Source of the DNA: Gaiella sp038230035
Lineage (GTDB): Bacteria > Actinomycetota > Thermoleophilia > Gaiellales > Gaiellaceae
Reading direction: 5' to 3'
Assembly: GCA_038230035.1 (NCBI GenBank)
Contig: JBBRNX010000002.1
Span: forward strand, 62,001 to 126,000
Length of the DNA: 64,000 nt
Shown here: piece after piece, positions 42,251 through 51,961 of the stretch
Layout: the number at the start of each line of letters is the position of its first letter
Numbering within the stretch: position 1 is the stretch's first letter
The notes under the pieces: generated by a model
Database searches by the model: none
Seen by the model: only the letters and a program-made list of their open reading frames with translations
What the model was told of the DNA's origin: nothing
Translations under genes and position numbers: made by a program

Positions 42251-43783
42251 CTACATCCGCTCGAGCGCCTCGACACCGATCAGATCGAGGCAGCGGCCGA
42301 CCACCGCCTGCGTCGCCGTGACGAGGCCGAGCCGGAACGACTCGCTCGGCGAGCCGAGCACCTTGTGCTCGTGGTAAAAGCGGTGGAAGTCGTCGGCGAC
42401 CCTGATTGCATAGGTCGGGATCGCGTGCGGCGCACGCCGCTCTGCTGCCTCCGCGGCAACCGCCGGAAACTCGGCGAGCCGCTTGACGAGGTCGCGCTCC
42501 TCACGCGCGAGCTCCCCGACCCGCTCCGAGCCGGCGACAGCTCCGTCGGCGTTCCGCAGGATTCCCGCGATGCGCGCGTAGGAGTACTGGACGTAGTAGA
42601 CGGGATTGGCGCGTGTGGCGGCGGCGGCGAGGTCGACGTCGATCTCGATCGTCTGGTCGTGACCGCGCGAGATGAGATACCAGCGGGCGGCATCGACGCC
42701 GATCTCGTCCATGAACTCGTCGAGGAAGACGACATCGCCGCGGCGCTTCGCCATCTTCGTTGCTTCGCCGCCTTTCGTCAGATGGACGAGCTGGTAGAGA
42801 AGCACCTCGACGCGCTCGGGGTCGTAGCCGAGCATCCGCGCGACGGCCGCGTACCACTTGCGCGTTCCGTGGTGGTCGGCGCCGAGAACGTAGATCGCGC
42901 GATCGAAGCCGCGGTCGAGCTTGTCGGCGAGATACGCGACGTCGGCGGCGCGGTACGTCGGAAGGCCTCCCTGCTCCGCCGAGCGGATCAGCACCCAGTC
43001 GTCATCGTCGCCGTACGCAGAGGAACGCGCCCACAACGCACCGTCCTTCTCATATGTGTCCAGCCGTGGCAGGAACTCGGGCAAGCGTGCTTCCAGCTCG
43101 CTTTGCTTGGCAAACGAGTCGAAATGGACCCGGAAATGCTCCAGCGAACTTTCGATCGAAGACAGCATCCGCGGAACCGGGTCACCTTCCACGCCCGCGA
43201 GACCCTGGATGTACTCGCCCTGGTAGCCGTCTTCGGGCGGTTCCTCTCCCCGCCGGCGCGCCTCGACAGAGGCCCGGAAGCGATCCATCTGCGCGCCGGA
43301 GTCGTTGTAGTAGTACTCGCGCTCCACCTGGTGCCCCGCGAACGCGAGCAGGCGCGCAACGGAATCCCCGTATGCGCCATTGCGGGCCGAGGCGACGGTC
43401 AGCGGGCCGGTCGGGTTCGCGGAGACCATCTCCACCTGGATCCGCTCCGAGGTGTTGGGCGAGCCGGCGCCGAACGATTCTCCGGCATCGAGAATCGAGG
43501 CAAGCGCACCGTCGAACCACGCGTCGGTGAGAAAGAGATTGACGAAGCCGGGGCCGGCGACCTCGGCCCGATCGACGCCCGGGATCCCAAGAGCCGAGGC
43601 CGCGAGATCAGCAGCGATCTCCCGGGGTGGGCGCCGTCGAGCGCCTGTCAGCTGGAGCGCGACGTTGGTCGCGTAGTCGCCGTGCGCGGCCTCACCCGGA
43701 CGTTCGAGCGTCACCGGCAGCTCCGCAATCCGGGAGAAGCTCGTCTCTAGCTCGTTCAGCGGGTCAGCTAAGGGGGAGGACAC
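42251..43783 (-). CDS. argS: Arginyl-tRNA synthetase with degenerate HIGH motif
   Basis: The ~510-residue protein aligns with ArgRS: the N-terminal additional domain, SANPTGPLTVASARNGAYGD, YYNDSGAQMDRF, YVLGADHHGTRKWY, KMAKRRGDVVFLDEFM, GVDAARWYLISR and a C-terminal tRNA-binding bundle ending GVEALERM. The canonical HVGH (HIGH) signature reads TVAS here, so both histidines are absent, and KMSK reads KMAK. It may be a lineage-specific but active form, because the rest is well kept. The GTG at 43783 is assumed. It lies just downstream of a sigma factor gene. Confidence 0.88.
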   Translation of the reverse strand: MSSPLADPLNELETSFSRIAELPVTLERPGEAAHGDYATNVALQLTGARRRPPREIAADLAASALGIPGVDRAEVAGPGFVNLFLTDAWFDGALASILDAGESFGAGSPNTSERIQVEMVSANPTGPLTVASARNGAYGDSVARLLAFAGHQVEREYYYNDSGAQMDRFRASVEARRRGEEPPEDGYQGEYIQGLAGVEGDPVPRMLSSIESSLEHFRVHFDSFAKQSELEARLPEFLPRLDTYEKDGALWARSSAYGDDDDWVLIRSAEQGGLPTYRAADVAYLADKLDRGFDRAIYVLGADHHGTRKWYAAVARMLGYDPERVEVLLYQLVHLTKGGEATKMAKRRGDVVFLDEFMDEIGVDAARWYLISRGHDQTIEIDVDLAAAATRANPVYYVQYSYARIAGILRNADGAVAGSERVGELAREERDLVKRLAEFPAVAAEAAERRAPHAIPTYAIRVADDFHRFYHEHKVLGSPSESFRLGLVTATQAVVGRCLDLIGVEALERM

Positions 43784-43829
43784 AGCGGAGCAAGAGTGCC
43801 ACGCAGGGGCGCGGCGCGAGCACGAAGCG

Positions 43830-44426
43830 TCAGCTGGCGGGTTTCGCGGGAGTCGCGACGGCGCGCACGCTGGTCCCGGCGGTGATGCCCTCACGGATCA
43901 ACGCAGCCTGCACCTCTTCGCGCGCCTTGTAGATCCGCCACTTCACGGTCGCAAGGGTGATCTCGAGCGCATCGGCGATCTCGGTATAGGCGAGCCCGAC
44001 GACGTCCCGGAGCAACAGCGCCATCTTGAGGTCGACGTTCAGCGCCTCGATGGAGCGCCACACGGCGTCGATCGTCTCCATCCGCTCGAACGGCTGGTCG
44101 ATCGCCTCGAGCGGCGGGATGTCCTCCAGCGTCGCCACGCTGCGCGGCCTGCGCTCGAGGGCGCGAAGCTCGTCGAGCACCCGGTTCTTCGTCACCTGGA
44201 ACAGCCAGGTCGTGAAACGCGAGCGAAGTGAAAACCCCGGCAGCCCCTGAAAGACGCGAATGAAGATCTCCTGGGTCAGATCCTCGGCGAGGGAGCGATC
44301 ACCGACGAGCCGCAAGACGTAGTTGAAGACCGGACGCTCGTACGCTCGGACGATAAGGGTGAAAGCGCGCTCGTCACCACGCTGCGCTTTGCGGAGAACC
44401 CCTGGGTCGGGCTGCGTGAGTGCCAA
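43830..44426 (-). CDS. ECF-type RNA polymerase sigma factor
   Basis: About 198 residues with sigma-2 (AYERPVFNYVLRLVGDRSLAEDLTQEIFIRV), sigma-2.4 (FTTWLFQVTKNRVLDELRA) and sigma-4 (LLLRDVVGLAYTEIADALEITLATVKWRIYKARE; shown in part). It is a SigE/RpoE-like factor. The TTG at 44426 is chosen because a TATGCT -10 lies 9 nt upstream; a TTG 8 codons earlier is possible. No anti-sigma gene is adjacent, which is unusual for an ECF factor. It precedes argS by 46 bp. Confidence 0.88.
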   Translation of the reverse strand: MALTQPDPGVLRKAQRGDERAFTLIVRAYERPVFNYVLRLVGDRSLAEDLTQEIFIRVFQGLPGFSLRSRFTTWLFQVTKNRVLDELRALERRPRSVATLEDIPPLEAIDQPFERMETIDAVWRSIEALNVDLKMALLLRDVVGLAYTEIADALEITLATVKWRIYKAREEVQAALIREGITAGTSVRAVATPAKPAS

Positions 44427-44508
44427 GACGGCGCGAGCATAGCGCCACAACCGGCTAAATCACGAAAGCTTTACCAATCGGTGGCGTGTCAGACACACCG
44501 GGCAAGCG

Positions 44509-45956
44509 CTATTCGAGCAGACTGTGACCCGTCATCTCGCCCGGCTGGGCGATGCCGAGCAGGTCGAGCATGGTCGGCGCGAGATCCTGCAGCTCGCCAC
44601 CTTCACGCAGTCGCCGCGACCGATCGGTGACGACGAGCGGGACCGGATTCGTCGTGTGCGCTGTGTGTGGGCTGACGCCGTCGGCCTCCAGCATCTGCTC
44701 TGCGTTGCCGTGATCGGCGGTCACCAGACAGACGCCTCCGGCCCCTGCGGTCGCCGCGACGACCCGGCCGAGCGCGATGTCGGCAGCCTCCACGGCCGCG
44801 ACCACCGCCGAGATCGAGCCCGTGTGACCGACCATGTCCGGGTTCGCGAAGTTAACGACTGCTACTCCGAACCCGTCGCCGATCAGTGCGCAAAAGCGGT
44901 CGGCGACCTCTGCCGCGGACATCTCGGGCTTCAGGTCGTAGCTCGCGACGTCCCGCGGGGACTGGACGAGAACGCGCGTCTCCCCCTCCCACTCCTGCTC
45001 GCGACCGCCGTTGAAGAAGTACGTGACGTGCGCGTACTTCTCGGTCTCGGCGAGATGAAGCTGGCGAACGCCGTGGCGTGAGAGCACCTCGGCGAGCGTC
45101 TCGGGCACATGTTGCTCGCCGAACGCAGTGGGACAGTCGAGATCGGCTGCGTAGCACGTCATCGTCGTCAGGTCGACACCGGCGTCGAGGAGCAGCCGCG
45201 AGAGCTGACGGCCGCGATCGGGACGGAAGTTGAAGAAGATCGCCGCGTCCTTCGCCGGATCGAGTCGTGGGCGACCGCTGATCGCAATCGGCTCGACGAA
45301 CTCGTCGGTGACACCACGCTCGTAGCTCGCCCGGACGGCGGCAACCGCGTCGGCTGCTTCCTCGCCGGCGCCCGAGGTGATCGCCGCGAAGGCACGCTCG
45401 GTTCGCTCCCAGCGCTTGTCGCGGTCCATCGCGTAATAGCGGCCGGAAACAGATGCAAACCGATCGGTCGGCAGTTCCGCGAGGTCGCGCACCGCGCTGC
45501 TCGGTGAGACGTCACGGCCGTCGGTGAACGCGTCGATCCACGTTCGATCGGCCATCCCTTCCTGCGCGGCCAGTTGGAGCAGAGCGCGCAGATGCTCGAT
45601 ATGCGAATGGACACCGCCGTACGAGAGCAGCCCGAGCAGGTGGACGTCACCGCCGCGTTCCTTGGCCCGGCGGAACGCGCCGACCAACGCGTCGTTTCGG
45701 AGGAACGAGCCGTCCTCGATCGCCTTGTTCACCCGCATCAGATCCTGGAACAGGATCCGCCCCGAGCCGATCGTGAGATGCCCGACTTCCGAGTTGCCCA
45801 TCTGGCCCGGCGGCAAGCCAACTGCTTTGCCCGAGGCCGCGATCTGTGTGTGCGGGTAACGCGCGCAGAGATCGTCGAATACCGGTGTCCGCGCGAGCTC
45901 GACTGCGTTCCCCGGGCCGGGCGGCGCGAGCCCGAAGCCGTCGAGGATGACGAGCG

Positions 45957-45984
<28 letters not shown>
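44509..45984 (-). CDS. gpmI: 2,3-bisphosphoglycerate-independent phosphoglycerate mutase
   Basis: GpmI interconverts 3- and 2-phosphoglycerate with a Mn-dependent alkaline-phosphatase fold. Motifs include VILDGFGLAPPGPGNAV, the phosphoserine loop MGNSEVGHLTIGSGR, DGRDVSPSSA, FNFRPDRGRQL, NFANPDMVGHTG and VTADHGNAEQM. The TTG start at 45984 overlaps tpiA by 28 bp. The 491 residues are typical. It ends the whiA-gap-pgk-tpiA-gpmI gene run. Confidence 0.95.
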
Positions 45985-46639
<655 letters not shown>

Positions 46640-46643
<4 letters not shown>

Positions 46644-47698
46644 GCCGTCACCTCGCTCGGGATGGCGGCGACACCGGGAAGCTCCCGACCCTCGAGGAGC
46701 TCGAGCGAAGCGCCGCCGCCGGTCGAGATCCACGAGATCCGATCCGCCAAGCCGGCTTCCTGCAACGCCCGCACCGAGTCGCCGCCGCCGACCACGGTAT
46801 AGCCGTCGACCTCGGCGACTGCGTCTGCGACCGCCTTCGTGCCCTCGGCGAAGCGCGGCCACTCGAAGACGCCCATCGGGCCGTTCCAGAACACGGTCTT
46901 CGCACCGCGGATGATCGCTCCGAAATGCTCGCGTGTCTCCGGCCCGATGTCGAGCCCTAGCCAGCCCTCGGGTACCGCGTCATACGGCACGACGCGGCTC
47001 TCGGAGTCGGCGGCGAACGACGCGGCAGCGACGACGTCGACCGGGAGCTCGACCGCGAACGGCAGCGGGTTCTGGTCACGGAGCTGCTCGGCCATCTTGC
47101 CCCCGATCAGCACCGTGTCGGCGCGCCCGCCGAGGTGCTGGAGGACGCCGAGCTTGTCCTCGACCTTCGCGCCGCCGGCGACGAGGACGAACGGGCGCTC
47201 GATGTCGCCCAGGAGCCGACCGAGGTGCTCGAGCTCGTCGAGCAGGAGCAAGCCGGCGTAGGCAGGCAGCAAGTGGGCCACCGCCTCGGTGGACGAATGC
47301 GCCCGATGCGCCGAGCCGAACGCGTCGTTCACGTACAGATCGCGGCTGCCAGCGAGCTCGCGTGCGTAGCCCTCGTCGTTCTTCGTCTCGCCCGGGTCGA
47401 AGCGGGTGTTCTCGAGGACGTGCACACGTTCGTCGGGAACGAGCTCTCGCAAGCGCACCGCAACCGGAGCGATCGCGTACGTGTGCCTGTCTTCCTCCGT
47501 CTTGGGACGTCCCAGGTGCGAGCAGACCGCGACGTCGGCCGCTTCCCTCTCCAGCAGGAGCTCCAGCGTCGGCACGGCGGCGCGAATCCGCGTGTCGTCG
47601 GCAACGCGACCTTCTTCGAGCGGGACGTTGAGGTCGGCGCGGACAAGGACTCGCTTGCCGGCGACGTCAGCCGTCTCGATCGACCGTGGCAGCCTCAC
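46640..47698 (-). CDS. pgk: Phosphoglycerate kinase
   Basis: PGK makes ATP from 1,3-bisphosphoglycerate. Motifs are LVRADLNVPLEEG, VCSHLGRPK, LENTRFDPGE, YVNDAFGSAHRAHSS, VAGGAKVEDKLGVL, VFWNGPMGVFEW and WISTGGGASLELLEG. With the GTG at 47698, which overlaps the gap stop (GTGA), the product is 352 residues, shorter than the usual 385-415. All catalytic motifs remain, so the loss is in loops. Confidence 0.96.
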
Positions 47699-48699
47699 GG
47701 GAGCAGGCGGCCGACCAGATCGACCAGCCGGCACGAGTAGCCCCATTCGTTGTCGTACCAGCCGAACACCTTTGCGGTGCGCCCGTACGCCATCGTCAGC
47801 TTGCTGTCGAAGATGCACGAATACGGCGACCCCTTGATGTCAGTCGAGACGAGCGGGTCGGTGGAGAACGCGAGGATCCCCGCGAGCGGACCGGCGGCGG
47901 CAGCCTGGAACGCTCCGTTGATCTCGTCCACTGTCGCCTCGCGACCGAGCGTCACGACGAGATCGGTGATCGAGCCGGTCGGGATCGGGGCACGCACCGA
48001 GATGCCGTCGATCCGCCCCTTCAGCTCGGGCATGACGACGCCGATCGCCTTCGCCGCGCCGGTCGAGGTCGGGATCAGGTTGATCGCGGCCGCTCGCGCG
48101 CGGCGGAGGTCGCTATGCGGCAGGTCGAGGATCTGCTGGTCGTTCGTGTACGCGTGGATCGTCGTCATGAAGCCCGACTCGACGCCCGCCAGATCATGCA
48201 GGACCTTCGCCATCGGCGCGACACAATTGGTGGTGCAGGAAGCGTTCGAGACGATGTTGTGCGCCGCCGGGTCGTACTCGCCGTCGTTGACGCCGATCAC
48301 GACCGTGAAGTCCGGGTCGGTTGCGGGCGCGGAGATAACGACCTTCTTCGCGCCGGCGTCGAGATGCTTCTGCGCGCCCTCGCGACTCGTGAAGAAGCCG
48401 GTCGACTCGAGCACCACGTCGACGCCGAGCTCACCCCACGGCAACGCGGCCGGGTCGCGCTCGGAAAGCACCCGCATCTCCTGGCCGGCGGCCGCGATCA
48501 CCCCGTCGCGCAACTCGACCGGCTCCGGGACCGGGCCCATGTTCGAGTCGAACTTGAGAAGGTGCGCCATCGTCGCGGCGTCACCGAGATCGTTGAGCGC
48601 GACAATCTCGATATCCGCGCCGACCGCGTGCTGCGCGCGGAAGAAGTTGCGTCCGATGCGGCCGAAGCCGTTGATCCCCACCCGGAGTGCCATGGTCAT
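47695..48699 (-). CDS. gap: Glyceraldehyde-3-phosphate dehydrogenase
   Basis: The 334-residue enzyme begins ALRVGINGFGRIGRNFFRA, carries the catalytic Cys in SNASCTTNCVAPMAKVL and ends YDNEWGYSCRLVDLV. An Asp-containing NAD site (IVALNDL) suggests NAD preference. ATG 48699 or the second Met two codons on are both possible. It heads a run of overlapping glycolytic genes. Confidence 0.96.
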   Translation of the reverse strand: MTMALRVGINGFGRIGRNFFRAQHAVGADIEIVALNDLGDAATMAHLLKFDSNMGPVPEPVELRDGVIAAAGQEMRVLSERDPAALPWGELGVDVVLESTGFFTSREGAQKHLDAGAKKVVISAPATDPDFTVVIGVNDGEYDPAAHNIVSNASCTTNCVAPMAKVLHDLAGVESGFMTTIHAYTNDQQILDLPHSDLRRARAAAINLIPTSTGAAKAIGVVMPELKGRIDGISVRAPIPTGSITDLVVTLGREATVDEINGAFQAAAAGPLAGILAFSTDPLVSTDIKGSPYSCIFDSKLTMAYGRTAKVFGWYDNEWGYSCRLVDLVGRLLP

Positions 48700-48770
48700 G
48701 TCTCGCTTCCGTCTCGATTTTCGGTCTGCCTGTCGAGTCTAGCCGCGGTCGTTTTACCGCTCCGTCGTAG

Positions 48771-49706
48771 CTATCCGCCTGCGATCTCGATCAACCGCCT
48801 GAGCCGCCGGTGCATCCCGGCTTTGGTCGCCGGTGGCTCCGCCTTGGCGGCCAACTCTGCGAGGGACAGCGACGGGAAGCGGAGACGTAGCTCGCCGGCC
48901 CCACGAAGGCGATCGTCGAGCGTCTCCAGCGTCCCGTCGGCCCGCAGAAGGCGGGCGGCCTCGAGTTGCTCTTGCGCGGCCCGTGTTGTTCGGACGAGGT
49001 TTGCGTGATCGGCGTTCGCGAGCCGGTTCGCCTGCGAGCGAGCGTCTGCGAGGACGGCGCGTTCCTCGAGGGCGAGCACGGCGTCGACCGCGCCCGCAGA
49101 GCCGAGGAGCGCCTCGATCGCCTCCCAGTTCTTCGCATAGACCCGTGCATGTCCTGGTCGCTCGGAGGTCATCAGCTCGATGCCCTCGTCCTTGGCGGTG
49201 ATTCGCAGGAACTCTGCGCCGTCGCGCGACGCTGTCCTCAACTCGAGGTGAGGCGACCGCAGCACCGACACCGAGCCCCCGGCGAGGAACGCGCCGCGCA
49301 AGTAGGCGCCGCGGCAGCACGCGCGACGCACCAACCGCCGCGGTGGCCGAGCCAGCGGGCCATGCTGGCGATCGATGACACCCGCTTCCACGAACGTCCC
49401 CAAAGCGGCCGCGCCTCCGGCAACGTGGAGCTGGAATCGTGTCGCCCGATTGAATGCATGACGCTCGTACGTCCTGATCTCGGACTCGATCTCGAGAGCC
49501 CGCAAGAGCGCGAACGAGCGCCGTGCGACAGACGACGTCGCGAGATCTAGATGAAGCGTCAGCTCGCCCCGGCCGCGAAGGTGCAGGTTTCCTGCTGCGT
49601 GGAACAAGGCTGAGAGCTCGGCCAGCCTGTCGCAGCGACGTGAAGGCGCTATTGCCGCAAGCTCTGCCCTGACGTCCGTTGCAAACGTCGTCGTCGAGTC
49701 GGTCAC
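48771..49706 (-). CDS. whiA: WhiA, LAGLIDADG/HTH DNA-binding regulator
   Basis: WhiA is a conserved Gram-positive regulator of division and sporulation genes. The 311-residue protein has CDRLAELSALFHAAGNLHL, GAYLRGAFLAGGSVSVLRSPHLEL and a C-terminal HTH with FPSLSLAELAAKAEPPATKAGM. The GTG at 49706 overlaps the ogt stop (GTGA). Elsewhere whiA follows rapZ and yvcK; those are absent here, with ogt in their place. It is separated from gap by 71 bp. Confidence 0.9.
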   Translation of the reverse strand: MTDSTTTFATDVRAELAAIAPSRRCDRLAELSALFHAAGNLHLRGRGELTLHLDLATSSVARRSFALLRALEIESEIRTYERHAFNRATRFQLHVAGGAAALGTFVEAGVIDRQHGPLARPPRRLVRRACCRGAYLRGAFLAGGSVSVLRSPHLELRTASRDGAEFLRITAKDEGIELMTSERPGHARVYAKNWEAIEALLGSAGAVDAVLALEERAVLADARSQANRLANADHANLVRTTRAAQEQLEAARLLRADGTLETLDDRLRGAGELRLRFPSLSLAELAAKAEPPATKAGMHRRLRRLIEIAGG

Positions 49707-50293
49707 AGCACGACACCTTCCAGCGCGAGCAAGCGCCGTTTGAGCCCGACACCGGATTCGCCGTAGCCACCGATTCCCGCGGCGCCCACAACGCGGTGGC
49801 ACGGCATGACGAGCGCAAACCTGTTTTGCGCGCAGAAAGAGCCCGCCGCCCGAGCCGCTCCCGGGCGACCGGCCAGCGCGGCGAGCTCGCCGTAGCTGAC
49901 GATCTCGCCCCACGGCACCGCGCGCAATGCGGCAGCGAGCTCAGCCTGGAACGGCGTGCACCACCCGAGGTCGAGAGGGATGTCGGCGTAGGTCGTCTCG
50001 GCACCCGCCAGCTGCTGGCGCACGCGGTCGACGAGACCCGGCACAAAATCGGCGCAGACACGTGCCCGTTCGTCGGCTAGCCTGAACTCAGGGGGGCTCG
50101 CTCCCCCTTCGGGGGGGTTGGGGAGAAAAAGGGCGGGTTTGCGAGAGGAAGCGGCGGGCCTGGGACGGATCGCGAGGTCGTGCGCGAGCAGAACCCCTGC
50201 AGCGACGGTGATCGCGCCGCGGCCCCAGCCGGCGATCTCGTACATGTACTGCTCGACCTCAACGTCCGGTGCGTCCACAGGCAGCACGTCCAC
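49703..50293 (-). CDS. ogt: Methylated-DNA-protein cysteine methyltransferase
   Basis: Ogt repairs O6-methylguanine by transferring the methyl to its own cysteine. The active site is ALVMPCHRVVGAAG, preceded by TPFQAELAAALRAVPWGEIVSYGELAALAGRPGA (quoted in part as VPWGEIVSYGELA). The N-terminal domain has a Pro/Gly-rich insert (NPPEGGASPPEF) encoded by a G-run hairpin. The GTG at 50293 is 7 nt after a TATTGT -10 shared with the divergent dehydrogenase gene. Length 196 residues. Confidence 0.92.
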   Translation of the reverse strand: MDVLPVDAPDVEVEQYMYEIAGWGRGAITVAAGVLLAHDLAIRPRPAASSRKPALFLPNPPEGGASPPEFRLADERARVCADFVPGLVDRVRQQLAGAETTYADIPLDLGWCTPFQAELAAALRAVPWGEIVSYGELAALAGRPGAARAAGSFCAQNRFALVMPCHRVVGAAGIGGYGESGVGLKRRLLALEGVVL

Positions 50294-50317
50294 CGGCTCG
50301 ACAATACAATCGCGCCG
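50294..50317. promoter_or_regulatory. Overlapping divergent -10 elements for ogt and the P5C dehydrogenase gene
   Basis: The decamer ACAATACAAT (50301-50310) contains TACAAT on the plus strand (50305-50310) and TATTGT on the minus strand (50306-50301). Each lies exactly 7 nt from a GTG start. Both transcripts should be leaderless, and the two polymerases must compete. Confidence 0.75.
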
Positions 50318-51952
50318 GTGAGCGCCCCCGGCATCTTCCGGCCACCCGCCCCGGTCAACGAGCCGATCCTCGGGTACATCCCGGGCTCGCCGGAACGCGC
50401 CTCACTCCAAACGAGGCTCGAGCAGATGTCGGCCGAGCGGCTCCACATTCCGCTCGTGATCGGCGGCGACCGCGTCGAAACGGCCGCCACGTTCGAGGCT
50501 GTCATGCCCCACCGGCGGGCGCATGTCCTCGCCGACGTGGCGAAGGGCGACGCGTCGCACGTCGAGCGCGCCATCGCGGCGGCGCGAGCGGCGCACCCGG
50601 CGTGGTCGCGCACTCCCTGGCACGAGCGCGCAGCGATCTTCCTTCGCGCGGCCGAGCTCCTCTCCGGCCCCTGGCGTTCGACTCTCAACGCGGCGACGAT
50701 GCTCAACCAGTCGAAAACGGTGCACCAGGCCGAAATCGACGCAGCGTGCGAGGTGATTGACTTCCTCCGCTTCAACGCCGACTACCTCGTACGGATCTAC
50801 AGCGAGCAGCCGATCTCGTCGCCGGGCGTCTGGAACCGCATGGAGTACCGGCCGCTCGAAGGGTTCGTGTTCGCGGTCAGCCCGTTCAACTTCACCGCCA
50901 TCGGCGCCAACCTGACCACCTCGCCGGCGCTGCTCGGCAACACCGTCGTGTGGAAGCCTGCTTCGACCGCCGCTTTGTCGGCCTGGTACACGCTCCTGCT
51001 GCTCGAGGAAGCCGGACTACCACCCGGTGTCATCAACCTCGTTTACGGCTCAGGCGCCGACATCGGCACAGCAGCGCTCGCCAGTCCGGAGCTCGCGGGC
51101 GTCCACTTCACCGGCTCGACCCCCGTTTTCCAGAGCATGTGGAAGTCCGTCGGCGACAACATCGCGAACTACCGCAACTACCCGCGGCTCGTCGGCGAGA
51201 CGGGCGGCAAGGACTTCATCCTCGCGCACCCCTCGGCCGATGCGGACACGGTCGCAACGGCAATCATTCGCGGCTCTTTCGAGTACCAGGGACAGAAGTG
51301 CTCCGCGTCATCGCGGCTCTACATCCCGTCGAATCTCTGGGCGGACGTGCGCGAGCGGCTCGAGAGCGACGTGGCGACGATCTCCGTCGGCGACGTGAGC
51401 GACTTCTCGAACTTCATGGGCGCAGTCATCGACGGCTCGTCGTTCCGGACGCAGGCAGATGCGATCGACGAGGCCAAGGCCGCCGGCGCCGAGATCATCA
51501 CGGGAGGCGGAGTCGACGACTCCGAAGGCTGGTTCGTCGAGCCGACAGTGATCAAGACGGACGATCCCGGGTTCCGGCTCCTCCGTGACGAACTGTTCGG
51601 CCCCGTCGTCACCGCGTATGTGTACGACGAGCGGCGCTGGGACGACACGCTCCGGCTCGTTGACGAGACCGCGCCGTACGCGCTCACCGGCGCCGTGTTC
51701 TCGAACGACCGCTACGCCATCGAGCAGGCACACCGCGAACTGTCGTACGCGGCCGGCAACTTCTACGTCAACGACAAGCCAACCGGCGCCGTCGTCGGCC
51801 AGCAGCCGTTCGGCGGAGCGCGTGCGTCGGGGACAAACGACAAGGCTGGCTCCCTGTGGAACCTCATCCGGTGGGTCAGCCCGCGGACGGTGAAGGAGAC
51901 GCTCGTCCCTGCGAGCGACTATCGCTACCCGTTCCTCGCGCCGGACGAGTAG
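50318..51952 (+). CDS. 1-pyrroline-5-carboxylate dehydrogenase
   Basis: This aldehyde-dehydrogenase-superfamily enzyme oxidises glutamate semialdehyde (from proline) to glutamate. Features of the RocA/PutA branch are FAVSPFNFTAIGANLTTSPALLGN, the Glu in LVGETGGKDFI, the catalytic Cys in YQGQKCSASSRLY and NFYVNDKPTGAVVGQQPFGGARASG (shown in part). The GTG at 50318 is leaderless by the TACAAT -10. No proline dehydrogenase gene is adjacent. Length 544 residues is typical of this branch. Confidence 0.93.
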   Translation: MSAPGIFRPPAPVNEPILGYIPGSPERASLQTRLEQMSAERLHIPLVIGGDRVETAATFEAVMPHRRAHVLADVAKGDASHVERAIAAARAAHPAWSRTPWHERAAIFLRAAELLSGPWRSTLNAATMLNQSKTVHQAEIDAACEVIDFLRFNADYLVRIYSEQPISSPGVWNRMEYRPLEGFVFAVSPFNFTAIGANLTTSPALLGNTVVWKPASTAALSAWYTLLLLEEAGLPPGVINLVYGSGADIGTAALASPELAGVHFTGSTPVFQSMWKSVGDNIANYRNYPRLVGETGGKDFILAHPSADADTVATAIIRGSFEYQGQKCSASSRLYIPSNLWADVRERLESDVATISVGDVSDFSNFMGAVIDGSSFRTQADAIDEAKAAGAEIITGGGVDDSEGWFVEPTVIKTDDPGFRLLRDELFGPVVTAYVYDERRWDDTLRLVDETAPYALTGAVFSNDRYAIEQAHRELSYAAGNFYVNDKPTGAVVGQQPFGGARASGTNDKAGSLWNLIRWVSPRTVKETLVPASDYRYPFLAPDE

Positions 51953-51961
51953 CACGCTCCC

